Shown here piece by piece: positions 26,982 to 35,166 of a DNA stretch of 64,000 bases. The notes beneath the pieces were generated by a model that saw only the letters and a program-made list of their open reading frames with translations, did not search any database and was not told the origin of the DNA. Position 1 is the first letter of the stretch. Every line of letters starts with the position of its first letter. Source of the DNA: Pseudoduganella ginsengisoli (GTDB lineage: Bacteria > Pseudomonadota > Gammaproteobacteria > Burkholderiales > Burkholderiaceae_D); NCBI RefSeq assembly GCF_009720865.1, contig NZ_WNLA01000024.1, positions 25,720 through 89,719 on the forward strand, in the 5' to 3' direction. Both the position numbers and the translations under genes were made by a program.

Positions 26982-29963
26982 ATGGCAAGTTTTTCGTTTT
27001 CCGGCCTGACACAAGCCACCCGCCTGCTACAGCTGAGCACGCCCATTGGGGCAGACAAGCTGATCCCGGAATGCGTTCGTGGCGAAGAAGCGCTGGATGC
27101 CGGCTTTTCGCTCACGATCAGCGCGCTATCGACCGATGCCGCCATCCCGCTGAAGTCACTGCTGGGGCAACCTGCCCTGCTGCAATTGCTGACAGCCAGC
27201 ACGGATACATTGCGCCCTTTTCACGGCCATATCACTGCAGTGGAACTGGCCGCATCCAATGGCGGGCTGGCACGCTACCAGCTGACACTGGAGCCCTGGA
27301 CCAGCTTTCTGGCATACGGCCGCGACAGCCGGGTATTCCAGGACATGACGGTGCCGGAAATACTGGACGCCGTCTTTTCCGCGTGGCGCGGCCGGGGCAA
27401 GCTGGCGCCCGCGTGGCGCTTCGACTTGCTCGACATCAGCGTTTATCCCAGACACAGCCTGGTGACGCAGTATCAGGAAAGCGACCTGGCCTTTGTCCAG
27501 CGCCTGATGCTGGAACAGGGCTTGTTTTATTTTTTCGACCATGCAGGCGATCCGGACAGCCCTGCGCTGGGCGCGCATACGCTGGTCATCGCCGACCATA
27601 ACGGCGTATTCCAGCCTGCCGGCCAGCCCATTGTCCGCTTTACCCAGCCCGGCGCCGTGATGAAGGACGATGCAATGGACCGCTGGCGTACCGAACTGCG
27701 CCTGCAAACCAATGCCATCGAATTGCGCAGCTGGGATTACCGGACATTGCACAGCAGGCCAGTCAATGCAGGCAGCGGCGGCGCTTCGCCGCTATCCCAC
27801 CGCGATACGCTGGGCCAGTATGCTTATGCCTCCACCGCGCATGGGCAGCGGCATGCAGACAATCTGCTGGCCGGACTGGAAGCGCGCAAAGAAGTCCACA
27901 CTGGTGCAGGGACCGTGCGCACGCTGTCCCCTGGCACCATATTTACACTGCATGGACAAGACCAGCTGGATTTAGCCGACGGCGATGACGCGCGCACGTT
28001 CGTGGTGCTGCGCGCAGTACACCTGATGCACAACAATCTGGACGCCCAGATGCAGGCTGCAATCAGTGCGCGTCTGCCCGTTGGCGCCCTGGCTTCCAGC
28101 ATTGCCAAGGAAACCTCGACCGGCCTGCATGCGGCGGGACTGCGCATCCATGAACGCCCGCTGTACCGCAACCGTATCGAAGCAATACGCAGCAGTATTG
28201 CGTACCGTCCGGCGCCCTTTGGCGACGATGGCGAACCCCGCCATCAAAAACCCCGCGTGACCGGCCAGCAGACGGCGATCGTTGTCGGCCCGCCGGGCAG
28301 CACCATCCATACCGACCGCGACCACCGCGTCAAAGTGCAGTTCCACTGGCAGCGTGGCAAGCAAAGCCACAGCCGGCTGGAACATCCTGATCCGGACAGC
28401 CACGCTGGGGCACCCGCCGACGACAGCGCCGGCACATGGGTGCGCGTTGCCACGCCGCTGGCGCCCATTGCCGGCGCCAACTGGGGCAGCCACGCCCTGC
28501 CCCGCGTTGGCCAGGAAGTCTTGGTGGACTTTCTCGAAGGCGATATCGACCGTCCCACCATCATTGGCGCGCTGTACAACGGCAAGGGCCACGACAATGC
28601 GCAGCACAACCAGCATGCCGCTGGGGCGGGCGCCAGCACGGGCAACGCGCCCGCATGGTTCCCGGGCGCCAGCGCCGCGCACGCCCATCCGGCCGTGCTG
28701 TCGGGCCTGAAATCGCAAGCCATGAGCGCCAGCCAGGAGGGAACGGGCGCTTACAGCCAGCTGGTGTTCGACGATACGGCGGGACGTCCGCGCCTGGCAT
28801 TACAGCGCCATGGCAGGCAACAGCAAGATGCGTCCGAACTGAACCTCGGGCGCCAGCGCCATCAGGACGATAACCAGTCGCTGGAGCCGGCAGGTTTGGG
28901 CGCTGAACTCCATACGACGCACAGCGCCGCGCTGCGTGCCGGACAAGGCATACTGTTGTCCGGCGATGCGCGGCGCGGCGCCAGCGGCAGCCAGCTCGAT
29001 GCACGCGAAGCGCATGCGCAGCTGGGACAAGCAGTGCAATTGCAGGCATCGATGGCAAAAACCGCGCAACAGCACCGCGCGGGCGTGGCCGCTAGCAATG
29101 GAACACCAGAACCGGCGCCAGACCAGCTGCCAGCCATTGCCGCCGTCGCGCACAGCATGAAAACTATCGCTGGCAATGACGCGGGCGCCAGCGCATTCCG
29201 CGAACCACAACTGCAATTGTCTGCGCCCGCCGGTATTGCCGCCCTCACGCCAGGCAGCGCCATCCTCAGTGCAGCGGAAAACAGCAGCATCACGGCGGGA
29301 CAGGACATCAACATGGCCGCGCAAGGCAATCACTTGCAGGCGGTGGCGGGCGGCATCAGCCTGTTCACCTACGGTAAGGCAAGCGGCAGCAAGCCGGTAC
29401 AGGAAACCGGTATCCGCCTGCATGCGGCCAGCGGCGAAGCCAGTGTGCAGAGCCAGACCGGCCGCACCGCTATCACGGCGGACAAATCTGTGACGGTCGC
29501 CAGCGTGAGCGGCAGCGTACTGGCTGCCGCCAAAGAACACGTGCAACTGGCAGCGCAAGGCGCGTTCCTGAAGCTGGAAGGCGGCAACATCATGCTGCAC
29601 GGTCCGGGAAAAATCGACTTCAAGGCCAGCATGAAGGAATTGGGTGGACCGGCCAGCGCCAGCTCCGATTTCCCGCGCATGCCTGTGCCGGAAAGCTGGC
29701 CCGGCGTCTACAGCCAGCAAGTCAATGTCGCCAATTTTATCGGTGTGGATGAAACCAGCGGCGCGGCCCACGTGCAAATGCCGTATTCGATCCGCGACAA
29801 GTCCGGCACTGTCATCGCCACCGGCGTCACGGGCGACGAAGGCGATACACGCCGCGTGTTTACCAAGGAGAAGGAGGCGGTGGATTTGTTTTTGGGTGAG
29901 GGGGAATGGCGGGTGTTTGTGGATGTTAAACATAACTTTGGCCCTGCAGGAGGGGACGCATGA
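26982..29963 (+). CDS. vgrG: Type VI secretion spike protein VgrG with transthyretin-like tail
   Basis: 993 residues. The gp27-like base (about 1-400, with 'YQESDLAFVQRLMLEQGLFYFF') is followed by a gp5-like OB fold (about 430-530, ending 'DFLEGDIDRPTIIGALYNG'), a long Ala/Gln-rich region, a DUF2345 beta-helix (about 700-880, with 'GKASGSKPVQETGI' and 'KLEGGNIMLHGPGKIDF'), and a C-terminal segment (about 905-993: 'PYSIRDKSGTVIATGVTGDEG') resembling transthyretin-like effector-docking domains. It forms the puncturing spike of the T6SS. No other T6SS structural gene is in the window, so this is an orphan vgrG island. The downstream effector gene overlaps its stop (ATGA). Confidence 0.93.
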   Translation: MASFSFSGLTQATRLLQLSTPIGADKLIPECVRGEEALDAGFSLTISALSTDAAIPLKSLLGQPALLQLLTASTDTLRPFHGHITAVELAASNGGLARYQLTLEPWTSFLAYGRDSRVFQDMTVPEILDAVFSAWRGRGKLAPAWRFDLLDISVYPRHSLVTQYQESDLAFVQRLMLEQGLFYFFDHAGDPDSPALGAHTLVIADHNGVFQPAGQPIVRFTQPGAVMKDDAMDRWRTELRLQTNAIELRSWDYRTLHSRPVNAGSGGASPLSHRDTLGQYAYASTAHGQRHADNLLAGLEARKEVHTGAGTVRTLSPGTIFTLHGQDQLDLADGDDARTFVVLRAVHLMHNNLDAQMQAAISARLPVGALASSIAKETSTGLHAAGLRIHERPLYRNRIEAIRSSIAYRPAPFGDDGEPRHQKPRVTGQQTAIVVGPPGSTIHTDRDHRVKVQFHWQRGKQSHSRLEHPDPDSHAGAPADDSAGTWVRVATPLAPIAGANWGSHALPRVGQEVLVDFLEGDIDRPTIIGALYNGKGHDNAQHNQHAAGAGASTGNAPAWFPGASAAHAHPAVLSGLKSQAMSASQEGTGAYSQLVFDDTAGRPRLALQRHGRQQQDASELNLGRQRHQDDNQSLEPAGLGAELHTTHSAALRAGQGILLSGDARRGASGSQLDAREAHAQLGQAVQLQASMAKTAQQHRAGVAASNGTPEPAPDQLPAIAAVAHSMKTIAGNDAGASAFREPQLQLSAPAGIAALTPGSAILSAAENSSITAGQDINMAAQGNHLQAVAGGISLFTYGKASGSKPVQETGIRLHAASGEASVQSQTGRTAITADKSVTVASVSGSVLAAAKEHVQLAAQGAFLKLEGGNIMLHGPGKIDFKASMKELGGPASASSDFPRMPVPESWPGVYSQQVNVANFIGVDETSGAAHVQMPYSIRDKSGTVIATGVTGDEGDTRRVFTKEKEAVDLFLGEGEWRVFVDVKHNFGPAGGDA

Positions 29964-32014
29964 TTGGCCAGTCACCTTTGCCGCGCAATGCCACCAGCGC
30001 GTTTCCGCAGTTGGATGCATTGCCTGATGCGGCGCCTGCTGTCGAGCCAGATGACATCGCGGCGCCTGACGCCTCGCCCGCAGCGGACGCACAGGCCGAC
30101 GGCGACAGCACCATTTGTTTCAACATGTCGATCCGCGACTTTGGCGGGCAGCCCATCGCCGGGCTGAAATGCCGTGTCGTGGTCGGCAAAGAGACTTACA
30201 GCGGCACGACAGATGAGCAAGGCAACATACCGGAAATCTCCGGCTTGAAGCCCAACGAACCGCTGGAAATCCTGGTCAAGAAGACCAATGGCGAGTATTC
30301 GACCAAATACGTCGGTTTCACCCAGGGCTCTGACATGAACGTGTGTGCGGTCAGCCCCCATATCAAGGTGGCGCTGGAGACGGAGCCACATGAAGGTGAA
30401 CCAGATCCGGCAGCTGCCACGCCGGGACCGACTCCGGCGCCTGCTGCGGCGCCAGTTACCGCAGCAACGGCAGCGCCGCCTCCGGCACAACCCGCCGCCC
30501 CGCCGCAAGCCCCAACTGCCACCGTTGCCCCCAACGCGCCCACTGCCGGGCAAATTGCCGGCAATGGCAAGCCGCCCAGCAAGGAAACGCAAGCTTGCCG
30601 CGATAACGCAGGACGTCCGCGTTTATCCATCAAAGAACGGGTTGGAGACTGGCTGCACAGGAACCGCTTGCCAACTTTAGGACTGTGGAGTCCGCAAGAC
30701 TTTAAAGCCGGCGCTTCCGGCTGTACGACGCCGGGAGTCAATGACAAGGCTGCATCTGGCGCCAAATCGCCCCCGGCCCAACAGCAGAACACCGGCACGG
30801 TGGCAGGACCAAAGGTCACCAGCCTGGACCAGCCGGTACCACCTTCCGTCAAAACGCTGATCGACATCATGGAAGAACAGTCGACATGGCAGTGGGACGC
30901 CATGTTCAAAACCGATAAATGCACGTCTGCATCAATCAAAGCAGACCTGTTGGCCAAGAAATTTACGCCGCTAACCGGCAAAGCTCCCGGCAAGTCCGAT
31001 GGGCGTTGTTATGCCTCGGTAAAAGTGGGTTTATGGCGTGCCGGCCTGGTCAGTGGATTCAACGATGACATTTCAGCCAAAGGTGCGGGAAAATGGCTGC
31101 TGTCGCAGGGGTTTGTGGACGTTACGGCATCGGTTCCTGATGCGCGCTGGGCGCTACCAGGCGACGTGATTGTTTACCGTTATTCCGACGAAAAAGAAGA
31201 AGCAAACCGCAAAGTTACCGAGGCGGCCTTTAAGAAGTATGAAAAGGAAAAGGCTGAGTACGACCTGAAACAAGCGGCGTACAAGAAGGAGCTTAGTTTG
31301 TGGGAAGCAGCGATGAAAGAGCGCAAGCTTGCCAAAGAGGAAGCAAAGAAAAATAAGACGAAATATACAGGCGGGGCTGACCCGAAGAAGCCAAGAGAAG
31401 CAACTAAGCCCAACCTGCCGGATGACAAGAATTATGGGCATATTGATGTGCGGACGTATGATGGGTATATCAGTGACTTCAAAAGAACCCAGCTTCCCAA
31501 CATGCAAGATTACGCAGTTGCAGGGATCTATAGAAAAATTTCCGATCCAATGCCTGATCTTCGACTACGTGCTTTTTTGAAAGTTCTTAGAGAGTTTGAG
31601 TGTCATGGTGAGCCTGATGATAGTAAACGGTACTACTTGCTAAACGGAGGAAAAAGCTTCAAAGATGTTAGCACTCATCCTTTCGAGTCCTTAGGAGACC
31701 GTAGCAACACGGCTGCTGGAGCTTATCAAATCCTTCTGGGGACCTATTATGAGCTCCTCAAACCTCATTTTGGATTTAAAAGGGGCTTTACCCCTTTACA
31801 ACAAGATAGGATGGCTACAAGACTGATAGAAGCAAGCAAACAATCTTTATCGCTAATTCGAACAGGTAAAATTGAAGAGGCCGCGTCCATCTTAAAAACT
31901 ACGTGGACCAGCTTACCTGGAGGTATCCATGTTAGAAAAAAAGATGGCTATGTTTTCACAATGAACGACCTGAAAAATAGATACCAATCATTCTTAATCG
32001 AACAAATTAAATGA
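29960..32014 (+). CDS. Predicted T6SS effector with two peptidoglycan-hydrolase domains
   Basis: 684 residues. An N-terminal TTR-like domain (about 50-140, 'MSIRDFGGQPIAG') resembles the VgrG tail and may dock with it. A Pro/Ala linker (150-200) follows. A papain/NlpC-like region (about 300-525) has candidate Cys350 in 'DGRCYASVKVGLWRAG' and His494 in 'YGHIDVRTYDG', with a Lys/Glu-rich helical insert (about 410-490) between them. The last 150 residues resemble phage lambda lysozyme (GH104): 'RAFLKVLREFE' aligns with its active-site helix, giving Glu547, followed by 'AAGAYQILLG' and 'TTWTSLPGG'. No signal peptide, as expected for delivery with VgrG. It should cut both peptide and glycan parts of target-cell walls. 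Domain calls are by pattern. Codon use turns AT-rich from about residue 405. Confidence 0.8.
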   Translation: MIGQSPLPRNATSAFPQLDALPDAAPAVEPDDIAAPDASPAADAQADGDSTICFNMSIRDFGGQPIAGLKCRVVVGKETYSGTTDEQGNIPEISGLKPNEPLEILVKKTNGEYSTKYVGFTQGSDMNVCAVSPHIKVALETEPHEGEPDPAAATPGPTPAPAAAPVTAATAAPPPAQPAAPPQAPTATVAPNAPTAGQIAGNGKPPSKETQACRDNAGRPRLSIKERVGDWLHRNRLPTLGLWSPQDFKAGASGCTTPGVNDKAASGAKSPPAQQQNTGTVAGPKVTSLDQPVPPSVKTLIDIMEEQSTWQWDAMFKTDKCTSASIKADLLAKKFTPLTGKAPGKSDGRCYASVKVGLWRAGLVSGFNDDISAKGAGKWLLSQGFVDVTASVPDARWALPGDVIVYRYSDEKEEANRKVTEAAFKKYEKEKAEYDLKQAAYKKELSLWEAAMKERKLAKEEAKKNKTKYTGGADPKKPREATKPNLPDDKNYGHIDVRTYDGYISDFKRTQLPNMQDYAVAGIYRKISDPMPDLRLRAFLKVLREFECHGEPDDSKRYYLLNGGKSFKDVSTHPFESLGDRSNTAAGAYQILLGTYYELLKPHFGFKRGFTPLQQDRMATRLIEASKQSLSLIRTGKIEEAASILKTTWTSLPGGIHVRKKDGYVFTMNDLKNRYQSFLIEQIK

Positions 32015-32535
32015 CCCGCCAATCATTAACCGCTCATTTTTCTTTTCTAGCAATTTCATTTGTAATGATTGCGAACGCATCAGGTAACGAAAATAATACC
32101 GAAGTGTGCGATATTGTAAAAAAATCAAAAAACCCAACTGCATTCTTGGTCGGCAAGGATGGCAAGCTAAGCAAAGGACCAATCGAATTTGGACGATTCC
32201 CCTACAAATACTCCCATAGTGACACCTTCACTATTCCCACCGAATATAAAATCATTATCACTCCAGCAAGATTAAAGATTGAGAATTGCACAATCGGTTG
32301 CTTTGAAACTAAGAGAACTAAGCCCCTTTGCCCTATGTCCTCAACTTACTCACTAGGTATTGTTATTAGAGATGGAAAAGATTTACAGGGCACTTCCTCG
32401 CTTCCGTGGAAAACTGAAAGTGAAATGGGATTTTCAAGTGTAATCGATCCCGAGACAAATGATTGGGTTGAACTAGATTACGCATTTAACAGCAGAATTG
32501 TCGGCGAAATATATGATCCCACAATTAAAAAATAA
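32011..32535 (+). CDS. Predicted periplasmic immunity protein, copy 1
   Basis: 174 residues with an N-terminal signal peptide (hydrophobic 10-23, 'VMIANASG'). Its ATG overlaps the effector stop (ATGA), the standard arrangement of a T6SS immunity gene. The shared family pattern is Cys near residue 33, 'AFLVGKDGKLSKGPIEFGR', 'YKIIITPARLKIENC', a second Cys pair and the ending 'RIVGEIYDP'. The periplasmic location matches a cell-wall-directed effector. No known family is recognised; function is inferred from position and export. GC content is far below that of the flanking chromosome. Confidence 0.75.
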   Translation: MTRQSLTAHFSFLAISFVMIANASGNENNTEVCDIVKKSKNPTAFLVGKDGKLSKGPIEFGRFPYKYSHSDTFTIPTEYKIIITPARLKIENCTIGCFETKRTKPLCPMSSTYSLGIVIRDGKDLQGTSSLPWKTESEMGFSSVIDPETNDWVELDYAFNSRIVGEIYDPTIKK

Positions 32536-33079
32536 TGAGGTTAAATTCATAAGCCCGGAGAAATTAAAAAGACTCATACCAATGAGCTTAGCGCTGCTTT
32601 CTCCGTACTTGCTAGCAGGTGAGCATGAATCAAAAATAAATAGCATTTGCCGGTTAATTGCATCTAGCAAGAGCCCTACAGTATTCTTGATAGACAAATC
32701 CAAAAACATCAGCACTGGACCAATCAACCTTGGGAAATACGGCTATATCAACAATGATGAAGATTACAACGTCATCCTTACTGATTACAAAGTCATAATT
32801 ACTCCAGCCAGATTAAAAGTCATCCCTTGCGCGGGAAGTTGCCTTTCAGTCAAAAAAGCTAAATCGTTATGTCCTGGAACAGCTACATATGATCTGGCAT
32901 ACACGAGGATCAACAAGCGCAGAGACATCAATGATTTGTCATGGCTACCCTTCAAAGTTGACACCTACGCCACATTCCCGGACGTTGAAGATCCCGCATC
33001 TCCATATCCAGTAGGCGTCACATACCATTTTGAACAAAGGATTGTTGGCGAAATGTATGACGCATCAAAGAAACATTGA
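32513..33079 (+). CDS. Predicted periplasmic immunity protein, copy 2
   Basis: 188 residues from the ATG at 32513, overlapping copy 1 by 23 bases. The start is uncertain: a TTG at 32498 and an ATG at 32582 are in frame, but the signal peptide reads 'KLKRLIPMSLALLSPYLLAG', so the start must lie upstream of about 32560. The body matches copy 1: 'TVFLIDKSKNISTGPINLGK', 'YKVIITPARLKVIPC', 'AKSLCPGTATYDLAY' and 'RIVGEMYDA'. Divergence from copy 1 is high, suggesting an old duplication or separate acquisition against related effectors. Confidence 0.7.
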   Translation: MIPQLKNNEVKFISPEKLKRLIPMSLALLSPYLLAGEHESKINSICRLIASSKSPTVFLIDKSKNISTGPINLGKYGYINNDEDYNVILTDYKVIITPARLKVIPCAGSCLSVKKAKSLCPGTATYDLAYTRINKRRDINDLSWLPFKVDTYATFPDVEDPASPYPVGVTYHFEQRIVGEMYDASKKH

Positions 33080-33087
33080 ACACCTGT

Positions 33088-33605
33088 ATGCGTAAGCGTT
33101 ACAGCCGTCAATCGATTCTGCTTATAACTGCGCTGTCAATGCTGTCGGTCCATGCATTTTCTGCAACATCACCCGCTATTTGCGATCAAATTAAACATGC
33201 ACAGGAACCTTCTGCCTATTTGGTGAATAAGGATGGCGAAATCAGCAAAGGGCCTATAGATTTTGGCAGATACGGTTACAGCTATCGCCCTCGTGACACC
33301 TACACTATTCCGACAGACTACAAATTAATAATTACTCCAAGCCGCATCAATGTCCGCTCCTGTTCAGAAAATTGTGTGGAGCTAAAAAAATAAAACCCAT
33401 CTGCCCATCCTCGCAAACTTATGCCATCAGCTATATACGACGGGATAGCCAAAAGAATGCATACGACAGGAAGTGGCTCCCAATGGCAGAACATGCAGAT
33501 TTCGAATTTTCGTACGACGACCCCTCATCCATATATCCTGTCGAGTTGAAATTTCATTTCAAACCAATTATTGAGGGCGAGATTTTCGATGCAATGCCAA
33601 ATTAA
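33088..33605 (+). pseudogene. Predicted immunity protein, copy 3, frameshifted at an A7 run
   Basis: The first frame (ATG at 33088, signal peptide 'MRKRYSRQSILLITALSMLS') runs through 'YLVNKDGEISKGPIDFGRYG' and 'YKLIITPSRINVRSC' to 'CVELKK' and stops at 33393. The rest of the family sequence ('KPICPSSQTYAISY', 'EHADFEF', 'IIEGEIFD') continues in the -1 frame to 33605. The join lies at CTAAAAAAATAA. One more A would restore the frame; equally, a -1 slip on A-AAA-AAA reads straight through to give 'CVELKKIKPICPS', in line with the other copies. It may be a recent pseudogene, a slippage-expressed gene, or a sequencing error in a homopolymer. Confidence 0.7.
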
Positions 33606-33781
33606 TCGTAAGCCTCTGATTCAATCGCCGGAACAGGTAAAAATCTACCTCAGGGATTTACCGATTTTCGCTACAATAAACGCATTTCCTGCATATATCT
33701 GATGGGTAAATGAAACCAAAGTTACCCGGTCCAGGCCGGACCATCTAAATTCAACAACTTTCTTAAATATCAGATAAATAA

Positions 33782-33998
33782 ATGAAATGTTTATATCAGA
33801 ACTTTAATTTCAGCATTACTGCTCTCTGCTTCATCCGGCTCGTTAGCTGAAGCAAAATCCTGGCTCCCCTGGAAAGAAGATGCTCAAATAAAAATAGAGC
33901 AATTAGATGATCCGAAATTAGATTACCCTCCTCCACTGAATTATCGCTTTGAGACTCGAATCATAGGTGAACTTTATGATGCCGCAAGCAAGAACTAG
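33782..33998 (+). pseudogene. Immunity-family relic A (signal peptide joined to C-terminus)
   Basis: In one frame a signal-peptide-like stretch ('RTLISALLLSASSGSLAEA') runs directly into 'SWLPWKEDAQIKIEQ' and 'NYRFETRIIGELYDAASKN', the C-terminal part of the immunity family. The middle third of the protein is missing, so an internal deletion is apparent. The only nearby ATG (33782) is one base out of frame, so the start is also broken. The 176 bases upstream (33606-33781) show no gene. Confidence 0.65.
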
Positions 33999-34013
33999 CT
34001 AATTTACTTCAAG

Positions 34014-34082
34014 AGATTTACATTTCACCCCAAAGTAAAAGGTGAAATTTATGATCCAGAAAAAAGTCCCGCCGCAAAATAA
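34014..34082 (+). pseudogene. Immunity-family relic B (C-terminal scrap)
   Basis: A short in-frame piece reading 'RFTFHPKVKGEIYDPEKS' and ending in TAA matches only the last 20 residues of the immunity family (compare 'FHFKPIIEGEIFDA' in copy 3). Nothing upstream belongs to it except relic A. It marks the right end of the AT-rich array; the decayed channel gene begins 2 bases later on the other strand. Confidence 0.55.
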
Positions 34083-34083
34083 C

Positions 34084-34700
34084 TCACGTCCGTAACTGCC
34101 CCATACGCCGGAATGCCCGCCACTCATATTCTACCTTGTGCAGGCTGAGTGCCGGCTTCACGAGGTCGCTGCGGCTGACCACGCCGATCAAGCGCAAGGA
34201 TTCGGTATCGGCCACCACCGGCAAATGCTCGACGCCATGCACGGCCATGCGGGTGGCCACGATGCGGCACGTTTCGCCGGGCAGCGCCACCGGTGGTGGG
34301 TTGAGGCCATACAACACGCTGACCGGCGCTTCCTGTGTAATCACCGTCATCGTCCCCAGCGCGGCGCGGTCCAGCATGCCGATCACCACGCCGTCCCGCG
34401 TGACGGGAAACGCACGCCACCACTCACATCAGCGCCTTGGCCAGCAACAGCGCACCGACGGCACTGGCCGCCGGATGGTGCAGCAATAAATCGCCTATCA
34501 CGTCATAGCATCAACCCGATCAACAGCCCGCCTACCACCGGCACGGCAATCACCCACGGCCCCAGCGTATGGGCTGCAGGCGACAGTTCCGCCACTGACA
34601 GCGTTTAATAGAAAAACAGGTTGGTGAATAACCGGATCGCATTCAGCAGCAGCCGCACATCGCCGTTGAAATCGCGGCGGGAAAGTTCGCGCTCACTCAT
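34084..34700 (-). pseudogene. Decayed ClC-type chloride channel gene with CBS domain
   Basis: From the ATG at 34700 the ClC N-terminus reads 'MSERELSRRDFNGDVRLLLN' to 'NLFFY', where a TAA (34605-34607) interrupts it. The frame resumes as 'TLSVAELSPAAHTLGPWVIA' and 'VVGGLLIGLML', then stops again. Almost all channel helices are deleted. A fragment 'HHPAASAVGALLLAKALM' leads to the C-terminal CBS pair remnant ('GVVIGMLDRAALGTMTVI', 'HLPVVADTESLRLIGVVSRSDL'). About 200 of the expected roughly 570 residues remain, so it is non-functional. The start overlaps the marR stop by 8 bases, so it was once in an operon with marR. Confidence 0.8.
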
Positions 34701-35118
34701 GATGGTCGCCGGAAGGAAGGAGAACAGGCACCGTGAACTTGCCTTGCAGCGCCACCAGTTCGGCGCGGTGCACATCCGCCAGGCGGGTCAGGATGGTTTC
34801 GCCGGCTGGCAGCAAGTGCACTTCCACGCGGCGGCGGTCTTCCACGCTGTCGCGGCGCTGCACCAGCCCGGCCGCTTCGCAGCGGGAAACCAGCGCCACC
34901 ACGCCGTGCTGCTGTGCTTGCAGCTTTTCAGCCAGCTCGCCGATGGTCGCCCATTCGCGGCCCGGAAAGCCCTTGATGTGCAGCATCAGCAAATATTGCA
35001 GCGGCGTGATGCCTTCCGCCTGCACGGCAGTTTCAGAAAACCGCTCAAAGCGGCGCATTTGGTAACGGAATTCAGACAAGGCAAAAAAGTCAGCCTTGCC
35101 CAGCGGAGGAAGTGTCAT
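34693..35118 (-). CDS. MarR-family transcriptional regulator
   Basis: 141 residues from the ATG at 35118 (an in-frame TTG at 35139 is possible). A winged helix-turn-helix of MarR type is visible: 'GITPLQYLLMLHIKGFPGRE', 'TIGELAEKLQAQQHGVVALV' and the wing 'RRDSVEDRRRVEVHL'. It is intact although the channel gene it was coupled to has decayed. A 25-bp near-perfect inverted repeat 24 bases upstream is a strong candidate autoregulatory operator. Confidence 0.92.
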   Translation of the reverse strand: MTLPPLGKADFFALSEFRYQMRRFERFSETAVQAEGITPLQYLLMLHIKGFPGREWATIGELAEKLQAQQHGVVALVSRCEAAGLVQRRDSVEDRRRVEVHLLPAGETILTRLADVHRAELVALQGKFTVPVLLPSGDHHE

Positions 35119-35141
35119 GGCGTCAATGATTTGAATCAAGA

Positions 35142-35166
35142 AAATACATCATAACGTGATATATTT
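35142..35166. promoter_or_regulatory. Candidate MarR operator
   Basis: Two 10-base arms, AAATACATCA and TGATATATTT, are complementary at 9 of 10 positions around a TAACG centre. The size and AT-rich arms fit a MarR dimer site, and it lies just upstream of the marR start at 35118. It may also influence the divergent permease. Confidence 0.6.

Noticed and set aside
26860..34082. Prophage origin of the lambda-lysozyme-like domain
   Set aside because: No holin, tail, capsid, integrase or attachment repeat is present. The domain is fused to a docking region behind vgrG, which fits T6SS delivery better.
26982..34082. Complete T6SS gene cluster
   Set aside because: No tss, hcp, clpV or PAAR gene is seen on either side; only a vgrG-effector-immunity cassette is supported.
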